DNA from: Arthrobacter sp. SO5
GTDB lineage: Bacteria > Actinomycetota > Actinomycetes > Actinomycetales > Micrococcaceae
DNA: 32,665 bases
Direction of reading: 5' to 3'
Assembly (NCBI RefSeq): GCF_020532805.1
Contig: NZ_MQTQ01000089.1
Span: forward strand, 2,899-35,563
Position 1 is the first letter of the stretch. Each line of letters begins with the position of its first letter. This document shows positions 1 through 8,084 of the stretch, one piece after another. The notes under the pieces are model-generated. The model was given only the letters and a program-made list of their open reading frames with translations. It was not told the origin of the DNA and made no database searches. The translations under genes and the position numbers were made by a program.

Positions 1-851
1 GCGGTCTTGATGACGGCGCCCGCGGTGGCCTCCCAGGCCTTCTTGTAGGAACCGTCCTTGGCGAAGGCCTCCAGCTGGTCGTTGATCCAGCCGCGGAAAA
101 CCGTGTCGTCCTTCTTCAGGCCGATGCCGTACGGCTCCTTGGTGAAGGTCTGGTCCGAGGCCAGTTTGAAGGCGTCCGGTTCCTTGTTCACGAAACCGGC
201 GAGGATGACGTTGTCAGTGGTGATCGCTTCGACCTGCTTGTTGCGCAGCGGCTCGAGGCAGGCGGAGTACGTGGCGGCCGGAACGAGGACTGCTCCGTAC
301 TTTTCCACGATGGTCCCGGCCGGGGTGGAACCGGTCACGGAGCAGACGTTCTTGCCCTTCACGTCTTCCGGCTTGGTGATGGACGTGTTGTCCTTGTTCA
401 CCATCAGAGCCTGGCCCGCTTCGTAGTACGGTCCTGCGAAGTCGACTTCAGTTTTGCGCTTGTCATTGATGGTGTACGTGGCGATGATGACGTCCACTTT
501 GCCCTGCTTGAGGAACGCCTCGCGGTTGGCGGAGACAGTCTCAACCCACTCGATCTTGTCGGCGGGGATGCCCAGCTTGCCGGCGACCAGCTTGCCCATC
601 TCGACGTCGAAGCCGACAGGCTTGCCGTCGAGGCCCTTCTGGCCGAACAGCGGCTGGTCGAACTTGGTGCCGATGGTGATCTTCCCTGCGGATGAAAGCT
701 TGGCCATCGTGGAATCGGCAGCGAAGCTCGGCTTCTCAGCGACCGGCGGGTTGGAGGTGGAGGAGCTGCCGCCGCAGGCGCTCAGGCTGAGGGCCAGAGC
801 TGCGGATGCGGCTACCAAAAGGGATTTCCTTCGGGTCAAAAATGCCTTCAT
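1..851 (-). CDS. gluB: glutamate ABC transporter substrate-binding lipoprotein (3' end outside window)
   Basis: This is the solute-binding subunit of a polar amino-acid importer, probably for glutamate, tethered to the outside of the membrane. Reading the minus strand from ATG at 851 gives a signal peptide with a basic start (MKAFLTRRKS), a hydrophobic stretch and a lipobox LSAC followed by GGSSS, so the Cys near residue 26 should be lipidated. The mature part shows the family-3 binding-protein pattern: KITIGTKFDQPLFG, then VGFDVEMGKLVAGKLG, VDVIIATYTIND and CSVTGSTPAG. AAGGA lies 6 bases before the ATG. The reading frame stays open to base 1, so the last part of the protein is missing. It lies 57 bases downstream of gluA in the same direction, as in gluABCD operons; the permease genes would lie beyond the window. 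The specificity for glutamate is inferred from family and gene order. Confidence 0.9.
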   Translation of the reverse strand, partial: MKAFLTRRKSLLVAASAALALSLSACGGSSSTSNPPVAEKPSFAADSTMAKLSSAGKITIGTKFDQPLFGQKGLDGKPVGFDVEMGKLVAGKLGIPADKIEWVETVSANREAFLKQGKVDVIIATYTINDKRKTEVDFAGPYYEAGQALMVNKDNTSITKPEDVKGKNVCSVTGSTPAGTIVEKYGAVLVPAATYSACLEPLRNKQVEAITTDNVILAGFVNKEPDAFKLASDQTFTKEPYGIGLKKDDTVFRGWINDQLEAFAKDGSYKKAWEATAGAVIKT

Positions 852-870
852 GACATTCCTTTCAGAGAAC

Positions 871-888
871 GGCCGCCTTGCGGCGGCC
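871..888 (-). promoter_or_regulatory. intercistronic hairpin between gluA and gluB
   Basis: GGCCGCC (871-877) and GGCGGCC (882-888) form a perfect 7-bp stem with a 4-base loop, between the gluA stop and the gluB ribosome site. There is no U-run, so it is unlikely to be a full terminator. Such hairpins before binding-protein genes often protect the downstream mRNA or cause partial termination; that role is inferred here. Confidence 0.5.
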
Positions 889-908
889 TGGTGAGAACTC
901 GGGGGGCT

Positions 909-1664
<756 letters not shown>

Positions 1665-1676
1665 AAGAAGAATCTA
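1665..1676 (-). promoter_or_regulatory. leaderless-type promoter of gluA
   Basis: TAGATT (1676-1671 on minus) fits the TANNNT -10 pattern and lies 6 bases before the ATG, placing the expected transcript start at or next to the start codon. No clear -35 is seen. Confidence 0.5.
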
Positions 1677-1760
1677 GCGAACATTGAGGGCATATGACTG
1701 CAATCACTCGGAATCGGGGAGATCGTAATTCAAGAGATACCTGCAGGTCAGTGTCTTTGG

Positions 1761-1843
1761 GGTATTTCCGGCTACCCTGCGGGATCCGCGCGGGCCGCAA
1801 CGTGCCGGCACGGAATGCGCGGTATTCCGCGCTACCCTGTGGG
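1761..1843 (+). repeat. imperfect direct repeat upstream of the LOG-family gene
   Basis: A 23-base unit at 1761-1783 recurs at 1821-1843 exactly 60 bases later, with four mismatches by eye. The shared parts are GGTATT and GCTACCCTG followed by GGG. The second copy contains the presumed -10 (TACCCT) of the downstream gene. It may be a duplicated promoter or a pair of binding sites. Confidence 0.45.
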
Positions 1844-1844
1844 C
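1833..1844 (+). promoter_or_regulatory. leaderless-type promoter of the LOG-family gene
   Basis: TACCCT (1833-1838) fits TANNNT and lies 6 bases before ATG 1845. No ribosome-binding site precedes this ATG, which supports a leaderless start rather than the in-frame start 30 bases upstream. Confidence 0.5.
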
Positions 1845-2729
1845 ATGAGTACCGATCCGCAGAATCGCCCAGGCCAGGACCCGCAGCAGGATCCGGCCGC
1901 AACGCCGGCGCCCCCGGCACGCAGCACACCGCCGGCCAACGGCATCAGGCACAAGGGGCCGCTGGAGTTGCGGCGCAAGGCCGCCAAGGTCACGATGTCC
2001 GACCGGACCCTGCTGGACACGAAAGGCCCCGGCCAGTTCGTCCACACTGATCCCTGGCGGGTCCTGCGGATCCAGAGTGAGTTTGTGGAAGGCTTCGGCG
2101 CGCTCGCCGACCTCGGACCGGCGGTCAGCGTCTTCGGCTCGGCGCGCACGGTGCCCGGCAGCAAGAACTACGAACTCGGCGTCGAAGTGGGCCGGAAGCT
2201 CGCCGAGGCGGGCCTGGCCGTGATCACCGGCGGAGGTCCGGGATCCATGGAGGCCGCCAACAAAGGCGCCGTCCAGGGCAACGGAGTGTCGGTGGGCCTG
2301 GGCATCGAGTTGCCGTTCGAGCAGGGCATGAACCAGTGGGTGGACCTGGGGATCAACTTCCGGTACTTCTTTGCGCGCAAGACCATGTTCGTGAAGTACG
2401 CCCAGGGGTTCATCGTTTTGCCCGGCGGGCTGGGAACCCTCGATGAACTCTTCGAAGCGATGGTCCTGGTCCAGACCCGCAAGGTGACCTCCTTCCCGAT
2501 CGTGCTGCTGGGAACGTCGTTCTGGAGCCCGATGCTGGAATGGATCCGGGGCACCCTGGTTTCCGAGGGCATGGTATCCGAGGAGGACCTCGACCTCGTG
2601 CAGGTGGTGGACGATCCGGCGCTCGCCGTGGAGCTCGTCGTCGAGGGGGCGGCCCGCCACCGGAACCCGAACGGCGGCAGTACCGGCGCTAACCCCGGAT
2701 CCAGCACGGGTAACGGCACGCTGGGCTGA
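1845..2729 (+). CDS. LOG-family protein (TIGR00730 type, possible cytokinin-activating phosphoribohydrolase or PpnN-like)
   Basis: This 294-residue cytoplasmic protein carries the two hallmarks of the lysine-decarboxylase-like/LOG family: GGGPGSMEA near 129-137 and PGGLGTLDE near 193-201. LOG proteins bind nucleotide monophosphates and release the base by cleaving the N-glycosidic bond; the old name lysine decarboxylase is misleading. It has about 90 residues before the Rossmann core, longer than minimal LOG proteins, beginning with a Pro/Gln-rich low-complexity stretch and then HKGPLELRRKAAKV and WRVLRIQSEFVEGF, as in the longer actinobacterial TIGR00730 group. The substrate cannot be told from sequence. 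I chose ATG 1845 over the in-frame start at 1815 because of the -10-like hexamer just before it. Confidence 0.85.
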   Translation: MSTDPQNRPGQDPQQDPAATPAPPARSTPPANGIRHKGPLELRRKAAKVTMSDRTLLDTKGPGQFVHTDPWRVLRIQSEFVEGFGALADLGPAVSVFGSARTVPGSKNYELGVEVGRKLAEAGLAVITGGGPGSMEAANKGAVQGNGVSVGLGIELPFEQGMNQWVDLGINFRYFFARKTMFVKYAQGFIVLPGGLGTLDELFEAMVLVQTRKVTSFPIVLLGTSFWSPMLEWIRGTLVSEGMVSEEDLDLVQVVDDPALAVELVVEGAARHRNPNGGSTGANPGSSTGNGTLG

Positions 2730-2765
2730 ACGGCGCAGCGGGGTATCCCGGCGGCCGGCGTCTGG

Positions 2766-2777
2766 CACGATGGGGTG
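2766..2777 (+). promoter_or_regulatory. possible leaderless-type promoter of the DivIVA-domain gene
   Basis: CACGAT (2766-2771) is a weak -10-like hexamer 6 bases before GTG 2778. It keeps the A and the last T of TANNNT only. Confidence 0.3.
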
Positions 2778-3143
2778 GTGAGCTTTTTCCTGGTCTTCTT
2801 TGCGATTGCGCTGATCGGCCTTGCCGTCCTGATCGGCACCGGCACGGCGTCGAAAGTGTTCCGCGGACGCCGCGGCCAGGACGACGGCGGACTGCGGGGC
2901 CTCGAGGACGGCTTCGACGAGCCGGTGGCCAACCTGCCGCCGGTGCTGCTGCCTGCCGGCGCGGAACCGTCCGACGTCGACCGGCTCCGCTTTGCGATCG
3001 GCCTCCGCGGCTACCGGATGGACCAGGTGGACCAGGTCCTTGACGAGTTGCGGGACCAGCTCACGGCCAAAGACCGGAGGGTCTCGGAGCTCGAAGCGGC
3101 ACTGGCACAACTGCGCGCGGCGCCGGAGCAGGCCATTGAGTAA
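2778..3143 (+). CDS. small membrane-anchored DivIVA-domain protein
   Basis: This 121-residue protein has one N-terminal membrane helix (residues 1-21), a basic stop-transfer (FRGRRGQ), an acidic/Pro linker and a short DivIVA-like motif, RFAIGLRGYRMDQVDQVLDE near 71-90, leading into a coiled-coil-prone tail rich in Glu, Leu and Arg. DivIVA domains recognise curved membrane and recruit division or polar-growth proteins. Here a single short copy is fused to its own membrane anchor, a design common in actinobacteria. Two adjacent GTG codons (2775, 2778) could start it; the second gives MSFFLVFF and a better distance to the upstream hexamer. The next gene overlaps its end by 8 bases, so the two are probably translationally coupled. 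Confidence 0.75.
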   Translation: MSFFLVFFAIALIGLAVLIGTGTASKVFRGRRGQDDGGLRGLEDGFDEPVANLPPVLLPAGAEPSDVDRLRFAIGLRGYRMDQVDQVLDELRDQLTAKDRRVSELEAALAQLRAAPEQAIE

Positions 3144-4464
3144 GGAAACCCCGGGCAGCCCGGCAACGGTTCCGGCGGACGTTTCGGCCCGGTCCCCGTT
3201 GGGTGCGAACGAGGCAGTCTGGCACCGGATCGCCTCCGCCGGGGCCCGGATGGCGCGCTGGCCATGGTGGGTCCAGGTGTCGGCGCTCTACCTTGCCGCC
3301 CGGCTGGTCAGCGCGTGCATCTTCATGGCCGCGGCCCTGCACCAGGGTGTCAACCCCTGGTTTCCGGCCAAGCCGGACTACTGGTCCTTCGTTAATATCT
3401 GGGACGCCCGCTGGTACGGCGAAGTCCTGCAGAACGGCTACCCGGAGGTCCTCCCGGCCGACGCGGCCGGCAACGTGCAGGAGAACGGCTGGGCCTTCTA
3501 CGCGCTCTTTCCCCTGCTGGGCCGGGTTGTTTCCGGCCTTACCGGGATGCCCCCGGCGCTTGCCCTGACCGTGATCGCCATGGTGTCCGGCCTCGGCGCG
3601 GCCCTCGTGGCCTACAGCCTTTTCCGGCACAAGGCCCCGCCCCGGACCGCGCTGTGGGGAACGGTCTTCCTGTCGACTTTTCCGGTGTCGCCGGTTCTGC
3701 AGGTGCCGTACGCAGAATCCCTGAACCTCCTGCTGCTGGCATCAGCGCTGCTGCTCGTTGTGCAGCGGCGTTACGTGCTGGCGATGCCCGTCGTCGTGCT
3801 GATGTGCCTGTCCCGGCCTACCGGGGTGCCGTTCGCGGCGATGGCGGGTCTGCTGTTCCTGTACCGGTTGTGGCAGCGCTACGCCGCCCGCGGCGGCAAG
3901 GAAGCCGGCAGCGCGGCAGCCGGCCCAGGGCGTGGCGCCGTGCCCCACAGCACCGCGGAACTTTTCTCACTGGCAGCACTCACGGCCGTGAGCTGCGTCG
4001 GGGCACTCCTGTGGCCCGCGATTGCCTGGGCTGTGACCGGAGACATCCAGGCCTACACGAAGACTGAAACCGTCTGGCGGGGCCACGACCTTGTCCCCTT
4101 CAAACCCTGGTTCGACACCGGCATCCTGCTCTTCGGCCCGGTACTGGGGCTGCTGGCGCCGTTCGCGTTTGTCGCAGCTTTCACGCTGGTCATGATGTCC
4201 CGCCCGGTCAGGGCGCTCGGCACGGAGCTGCGCTTGTGGTGCGCCTGCTATCTGGGCTACCTGCTGGTCTTCCTGCATCCGCAGACCAGCACGTTCCGGA
4301 TGCTGCTTCCACTCTTCCCGCTGGCGCTGAGCGCGGCGCTGGTCTCGCGGTCCCGCGCCTACCGCGGGACGGTGGTGGTGATGTTCCTGCTGCTCCAGAT
4401 TGTCTGGATTGTCTGGCTCTGGGCGTGGGCGCCGCTGCCCGGGGGAGGGGACTATCCGCCGTGA
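3136..4464 (+). CDS. polytopic membrane glycosyltransferase, PIG-V/mannosyltransferase-like
   Basis: This protein of about 442 residues has many hydrophobic spans, a short cytoplasmic N-terminus and a first external loop carrying IWDARWYGEVLQNGYP near residues 86-101. The WDxxWY loop with an acidic residue is typical of PIG-V-type and related lipid-sugar-dependent mannosyltransferases. The likely job is transfer of a sugar from a polyprenyl-phosphate donor to a cell-envelope acceptor outside the membrane; donor and acceptor are not known. I chose TTG 3136 because GGAG lies 7 bases before it and it gives an 8-base overlap with the DivIVA-domain gene. A longer reading frame from 2992 is only the shadow of that gene. 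Co-transcription with a DivIVA-domain protein suggests an envelope or polar-growth setting. Confidence 0.75.
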   Translation: MSKETPGSPATVPADVSARSPLGANEAVWHRIASAGARMARWPWWVQVSALYLAARLVSACIFMAAALHQGVNPWFPAKPDYWSFVNIWDARWYGEVLQNGYPEVLPADAAGNVQENGWAFYALFPLLGRVVSGLTGMPPALALTVIAMVSGLGAALVAYSLFRHKAPPRTALWGTVFLSTFPVSPVLQVPYAESLNLLLLASALLLVVQRRYVLAMPVVVLMCLSRPTGVPFAAMAGLLFLYRLWQRYAARGGKEAGSAAAGPGRGAVPHSTAELFSLAALTAVSCVGALLWPAIAWAVTGDIQAYTKTETVWRGHDLVPFKPWFDTGILLFGPVLGLLAPFAFVAAFTLVMMSRPVRALGTELRLWCACYLGYLLVFLHPQTSTFRMLLPLFPLALSAALVSRSRAYRGTVVVMFLLLQIVWIVWLWAWAPLPGGGDYPP

Positions 4465-4541
4465 CCCGGAACACCTTTCCGGGCTGCCGGCCCGGCGTGG
4501 CGCGGCGCGGCGGAAAGTCCAACGATTAGCTACGGGCGCGT

Positions 4542-4556
4542 TATTACGCGATAATA
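4542..4556 (+). promoter_or_regulatory. AT-rich promoter region with inverted repeat upstream of DUF3117 gene
   Basis: TATTA (4542-4546) and TAATA (4552-4556) form an inverted repeat around CGCGA. GATAAT within it (4550-4555) is a good -10 match, making this a likely promoter with a leader of about 130 bases. That leader holds a 14-base perfect palindrome at 4648-4661 and a possible 14-codon ORF at 4591-4635. Confidence 0.4.
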
Positions 4557-4696
4557 GTTGCTAAGCAAGGACAAGAAGCACGCTGAACTTATGGCCTTGG
4601 TGGCTGCCATCACAGCCGCCGGGCGGCTTGATTGACTAAGCGGACGCAGCCCGGCCGGGCTGGTAAGTCACTGGACTAATGGAGGGGATATTCCTT

Positions 4697-4864
4697 ATGG
4701 CGGCTATGAAACCACGCACCGGCGACGGCCCGATGGAAGTAACAAAAGAGGGACGAAGCTTGATCATGCGCGTTCCGCTCGAGGGCGGCGGACGGCTCGT
4801 GGTCGAACTGAATTCTGCCGAAGCCACAAACCTCAAGGAATGCCTCGTCGGCGTCACCGAATAG
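4697..4864 (+). CDS. DUF3117 small protein
   Basis: This 55-residue protein matches the actinobacterial DUF3117 family almost end to end: MAAMKPRTGDGP, then KEGRSLIMRVPLEGGGRLVVE and a short Leu/Glu tail. Its function is unknown. It has no signal or membrane segment and looks like a small beta-rich fold. An upstream in-frame ATG (4679) exists, but GGAGGGG at 4681-4687 is well placed for ATG 4697, and the family begins with MAAMKPR. A strong terminator follows, so it is probably expressed alone. Confidence 0.88.
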   Translation: MAAMKPRTGDGPMEVTKEGRSLIMRVPLEGGGRLVVELNSAEATNLKECLVGVTE

Positions 4865-4884
4865 CTTCACTGCACCCTTGACAG

Positions 4885-4928
4885 GGGCGGGGTCGGCAGC
4901 CAAGCGGCTGCGGACCCCGCCCTTTGTT
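4885..4928 (+). terminator. intrinsic terminator of DUF3117 gene
   Basis: GGGCGGGGTC (4885-4894) pairs with GACCCCGCCC (4913-4922), with an inner CAGCC/GGCTG stem, and is followed by TTTGTT. This is a long GC-rich hairpin with a T-rich tail. Confidence 0.85.
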
Positions 4929-4939
4929 CGCTGACCGCC

Positions 4940-4955
4940 GGCCGGTATGCCGGCC
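4940..4955 (-). terminator. hairpin directly after the O-methyltransferase stop
   Basis: GGCCGG (4940-4945), loop TATG and CCGGCC (4950-4955) abut the stop codon at 4956-4958 of the minus-strand gene. There is no strong T-run, so it is a weak or partial terminator. Confidence 0.4.
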
Positions 4956-5588
4956 CTACTTCTTGACGGCGACCAGGAGCCCGTCTCCGGTCGGCAGCAT
5001 CGCCGACGCCAGCCGGTCGTCGTCGCGGACGGCCCTGCCGACCTGGCGCAGGACAACCGTGGTGGCATCGCGGGCAGCCGGATTGGCGACGCGGTCCTTG
5101 TCCAGGGCGTCGTTGACGATCAGCACGCCGCCTGATTTGAGCAGCCGGATGGCCTGTTCCACGTAGCCGGGATAATTCGGCTTGTCGGCGTCGATGAAGA
5201 CGAGGTCGTAGGCGGCGTCGGTGAGCCGGGGGAGCACGTCGCCGGCCCGGCCGGAAATAGTGCGCGTGCGGTTTGCCGGACTGCCGGCTTCGTGGAATGC
5301 CTCCCGCGCGGCCTTCAGGTGTTCGACGTCGACATCGATGGTGGTCAGTACGGCCTGCGGGCCCAGGCCGCGCAGGATGCAGACGCCGGAGACGCCGGCG
5401 CCGGTGCCGATCTCGACGGCGGTCTGTGCCTTCGACGCGGCGGCCAGCACCGTCAGGACTGCGCCCACTCCCGGGCCGACCGGGGTGACGCCCAATTCGA
5501 AGGACCTTTCGCGCGCGTGCAACAGAACCTCATCCTCGGCAGGCAGGTCTTCTGCGTAGGACCAGCTCGTGGACTTATCGGCGCTCAT
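4956..5588 (-). CDS. class I SAM-dependent O-methyltransferase (methyltransferase_3 family)
   Basis: This 210-residue cytoplasmic enzyme is of the bacterial catechol-O-methyltransferase-like family. Motif I is VEIGTGAGVSGV near residues 57-68, the acidic ribose contact lies in LTTIDVDVEH, and the metal/catalytic segment is YDLVFIDADKPNYPGY, followed by GGVLIVNDALDKDRVA, whose ND residues usually complete the divalent metal site. Members methylate hydroxyls of phenolic substrates; the substrate here is unknown. The start ATG at 5588 gives MSADKSTSWSYAEDL. It stands alone, divergent from sigE and convergent with DUF3117. Confidence 0.88.
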   Translation of the reverse strand: MSADKSTSWSYAEDLPAEDEVLLHARERSFELGVTPVGPGVGAVLTVLAAASKAQTAVEIGTGAGVSGVCILRGLGPQAVLTTIDVDVEHLKAAREAFHEAGSPANRTRTISGRAGDVLPRLTDAAYDLVFIDADKPNYPGYVEQAIRLLKSGGVLIVNDALDKDRVANPAARDATTVVLRQVGRAVRDDDRLASAMLPTGDGLLVAVKK

Positions 5589-5865
5589 GGGGGTATCGCT
5601 TTCTGGGCGGCAGGGGGTGTGTTCCCTCCAGCGTACTGTGTCCGGCGGGTCCCAACGGGGAGGCGCCCTGCCGCAAGGGCGATAGCGGCTGACGCCGTTC
5701 CGCCGTGGGCTGAAGGGGCTCTTGCGTCAGGAATTTCCCAGCTTAATTTGAAATGATGAGTATCCGCTCATCCGCGAGGTGAACGGCGCCGAATCACTGA
5801 TTGCAGGAGCTTGCAGCCGCAAGCACCATTAGGGGCGTACGTACCATCCATGAGGGGAGCGGGCG
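5589..5865 (+). promoter_or_regulatory. sigE leader and promoter region with two perfect inverted repeats
   Basis: This 277-base gap lies between the O-methyltransferase and sigE starts. It holds GATGAG-TATCCG-CTCATC (5755-5772) and GCTTGC-AGCC-GCAAGC (5809-5824), then AGGGGAG (5852-5858) as ribosome site for ATG 5866. I could not assign a promoter confidently; GGAATT at 5730-5735 loosely recalls ECF -35 elements. The hairpins may be operator or leader structures. Confidence 0.4.
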
Positions 5866-6489
5866 ATGTCGTTTCAGGCAGTTGTCCCCGAAACTGAAGA
5901 GTCCCAGTCCACCGCCGACGCCGAGTGGGTCCGGCCGAGCTGGGAAGAAGTGGTGACCAACCACTCCGCCAAGGTCTACCGCCTCGCGTACCGGCTGACG
6001 GGCAACAAGTTCGACGCCGAGGACCTCACCCAGGAAGTGTTTGTCCGGGTGTTCCGATCCCTCGAGAATTTCAAGCCCGGCACCCTGGACGGATGGCTGC
6101 ACCGCATCACCACCAACCTTTTCCTGGACCAGGCACGGCGCAAGAGCCGGATCCGTTTCGATGCGCTTGCCGAAGATGCGGAGTCCCGGCTGCCCGGGCG
6201 CGAGCCCGGCCCGGAACAGAGCTTCGAATTCAACAACCTCGACCTCGATGTCCAGGCCGCCCTTGAGGAGCTGCCGCCGGACTTCCGGGCCGCCGTCGTG
6301 CTGTGCGACCTCGAGGGACTCTCCTATGATGAAGTGGCCGTTGCCCTGGGCATCAAGCTGGGAACCGTGCGGTCCCGGATCCACCGCGGACGGACCATGC
6401 TCCGCGAGAAGCTGGCGCACCGCGACCCCCGGCCCAAGCAGTCCCTGAAGCCGCGCCTGAAGATGCCCCGCATCGCCGGCCTCCTCTGA
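5866..6489 (+). CDS. sigE: ECF-family RNA polymerase sigma factor SigE
   Basis: This 207-residue protein contains sigma-70 region 2 near residues 28-98 ([27 protein letters not shown] in two parts, then [17 protein letters not shown]) and region 4 near 128-182 ([23 protein letters not shown], then [11 protein letters not shown]). There is no region 3, so it is an ECF factor. In actinobacteria SigE directs envelope and surface-stress responses. The start ATG 5866 has a good AGGGGAG site. The next gene, 8 bases on, is the probable anti-sigma factor and tatB follows, the same order as the sigE-rseA-tatB region of other actinobacteria. The basic tail ([15 protein letters not shown]) is unusual but of unknown meaning. 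Confidence 0.9.
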   Translation: MSFQAVVPETEESQSTADAEWVRPSWEEVVTNHSAKVYRLAYRLTGNKFDAEDLTQEVFVRVFRSLENFKPGTLDGWLHRITTNLFLDQARRKSRIRFDALAEDAESRLPGREPGPEQSFEFNNLDLDVQAALEELPPDFRAAVVLCDLEGLSYDEVAVALGIKLGTVRSRIHRGRTMLREKLAHRDPRPKQSLKPRLKMPRIAGLL

Positions 6490-6497
6490 ACCGGGCG

Positions 6498-7532
6498 ATG
6501 GGCTTACTCAAGCGATGGCTTAAGGGCCGGCACAAGCGGCGGCATCTCAACCTGGACTCATGCACTGACTGCCTGCTTCAACAGCGCAGGCAGCGCCAGT
6601 ACCTGGCGAGGCTCCGCGATGCCGAGATCCCCCGGGCCAGCGAGGACCTGACCGCACGCCTGCTGGCCCGCACCGCTGAACTGGCGTCGGAACCACCTAC
6701 CGGCCCACGCCTAACGCCGAACACCGCGCCGCACCGTGCCCTGCGCCTCTCGGTGCTCACGGCCGGCGGGGTGGCAGCCGCTGTGACCCTGATGGCCGGC
6801 AGCGCCTACCTGATGGGCCGCGAAACCCCGCCGATGGCGTCCGGGGCCGGCTCGCCCGCGTTCGTGCAGCAGGACCGTCCCGTCGGCGACGCGGGCCTCG
6901 ATACCCCCGGCGGCGCCGACGCATCCGGCTGGAGCCTCACCGGAACCGCCCACGCCCCCGCAGGAGCACTCACCGCCGCTCAGCTCAGCGGGCTGCGGGC
7001 CCAGGGCTGGACATGTCCCGAGCTCAGGGAACTGGACTACCACCTGGTCTGGGCCAGGGGCGGCGTGGTGGCCGGTGAGAAGCTCCTGGAGCTGCGGCTC
7101 ACTGACGGTCGGCACTTCGTCACGGTCCTGGAACAGCACCTGCCCGGTTCCACGCCGCCGGTCAACGCGCTCACCGGCCATTCTGCGGCCGCGGACGGGT
7201 TCAGCCCCGAAACACTCCAGGGCATAGGACTGCCGGCGGCGCCAACCGGAGGGCCTTCCGCCGCGGGCGAAGGCTCGCTGTGGATCAACGCCGCCGCACC
7301 GTTCCGGGCCATCTACCAGACGCCCTCCGCGACGTTTACTTTTGTCTCGGACCAGTCCGCCGAGCAGGCCGACGACGGCGTCGCCGCCCTCGTGCGTTCC
7401 CGCGCAGGCTCTCCGGCGGGGACCCCGAAGAACGGTACGGGAGGCACCGGAAGCGGGGAGGGCGGCGCGGACGTTGTCATCGAACGGATGGAACGCGGGC
7501 TGGGCCGGATCCTGGAGCTCCTGGCGCCGTGA
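6498..7532 (+). CDS. probable membrane anti-sigma factor (RseA-like) for SigE
   Basis: This 344-residue protein has a short cytoplasmic head with a possible zinc site (His16, Cys22, Cys25 in HLNLDSCTDC), a charged helix QQRRQRQYLARLRDAE, one membrane span near residues 76-98 (SVLTAGGVAAAVTLMAGSAYLMG) and a long exported Pro/Gly/Ala-rich region. Position right after sigE and this topology point to a regulator that sequesters SigE and releases it on envelope stress. The usual ZAS motif is H-x3-C-x2-C after a longer N-terminal helix; here the spacing is H-x5-C-x2-C and the helix is missing, so the family call rests on context. The exported half (WTCPELRELDYHLVWARG onward) resembles no domain I can name. 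The ribosome site is weak, so coupling to sigE translation is likely. Confidence 0.72.
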   Translation: MGLLKRWLKGRHKRRHLNLDSCTDCLLQQRRQRQYLARLRDAEIPRASEDLTARLLARTAELASEPPTGPRLTPNTAPHRALRLSVLTAGGVAAAVTLMAGSAYLMGRETPPMASGAGSPAFVQQDRPVGDAGLDTPGGADASGWSLTGTAHAPAGALTAAQLSGLRAQGWTCPELRELDYHLVWARGGVVAGEKLLELRLTDGRHFVTVLEQHLPGSTPPVNALTGHSAAADGFSPETLQGIGLPAAPTGGPSAAGEGSLWINAAAPFRAIYQTPSATFTFVSDQSAEQADDGVAALVRSRAGSPAGTPKNGTGGTGSGEGGADVVIERMERGLGRILELLAP

Positions 7533-7599
7533 AGGGCGGATCGGCGGCACGCCGGGGTCGTGCGGCATGGCCGAATCGTTGCAGCTGCGTTTGAGAGGG

Positions 7600-7612
7600 T
7601 AATCTTCCTACA
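7600..7612 (+). promoter_or_regulatory. leaderless-type promoter of tatB
   Basis: TAATCT (7600-7605) is a good -10 match, 7 bases before GTG 7613. It would give tatB its own transcript apart from any read-through from sigE. Confidence 0.5.
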
Positions 7613-8005
7613 GTGCTTGGAATCAATGGACCGGAGTTCTTACTTCTGCTGATCATCGGCCTTCTGGTGATTGGTCCCAGCAGGCTGCCCGAATATACCC
7701 AGAAACTTGCCAACATCGTCAAGGAAGTGCGCCGGATGGCGTCGGGGGCGCGGGAGCAGATCAAAGAAGAGGTTGGCATCGACATTGATGATGTCGACTG
7801 GAAGAAGTACGATCCCCGGCAGTACGATCCGCGGCGGATCATCAAGGAAGCCCTGCTGGAGGATGACACCAAGCCGGTCAGCGGCGGAGCCCCGGCCGCG
7901 GTTTCCGTCGCCGCAGCCGCGGCCGCTGCGGAGCACCGACCGGCACGCGTGATCGAGCGCCTGCCCGACGGCGAGCCCGCGCCCTTCGACGCCGAGGCAA
8001 CCTAG
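7613..8005 (+). CDS. tatB: Sec-independent protein translocase subunit TatB
   Basis: This 130-residue protein has one N-terminal membrane helix (LGINGPEFLLLLIIGLLVIGP in outline), the GP hinge at about residues 20-21, then an amphipathic helix LPEYTQKLANIVKEVRRMA and a charged, finally Ala-rich tail. The Glu in the first segment (GPEF) marks TatB rather than TatA. TatB works with TatC in recognising twin-arginine signal peptides and passing folded proteins to TatA. The GTG start at 7613 is supported by the -10 just upstream. The acidic segment around DIDDVDWKKYDPRQYDPRR is typical of actinobacterial TatB. tatA and tatC are not in the window. Confidence 0.9.
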   Translation: MLGINGPEFLLLLIIGLLVIGPSRLPEYTQKLANIVKEVRRMASGAREQIKEEVGIDIDDVDWKKYDPRQYDPRRIIKEALLEDDTKPVSGGAPAAVSVAAAAAAAEHRPARVIERLPDGEPAPFDAEAT

Positions 8006-8033
8006 AAGGGCCTGCCGGGCGGCTGAGTCACGG

Positions 8034-8047
8034 GGCCAGGCCTGGCC
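8034..8047. terminator. palindrome between convergent tatB and mrp genes
   Basis: GGCCAGGCCTGGCC is a perfect 14-base palindrome in the 79-base convergent gap. It is followed by a tandem duplication of GGTCAGCGCGGC (from about 8071). A bidirectional terminator is possible but there are no T-runs. Confidence 0.3.
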
Positions 8048-8084
8048 GGCCCGGCTGAGCCACCTTTCCGGTCAGCGCGGCCGG

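Noticed and set aside
1704..3110. Minus-strand frame (468 codons) opposite the LOG and DivIVA-domain genes
   Set aside because: It spans two well-supported plus genes and the divergent promoter region; composition is typical of antisense frames in high-GC DNA.
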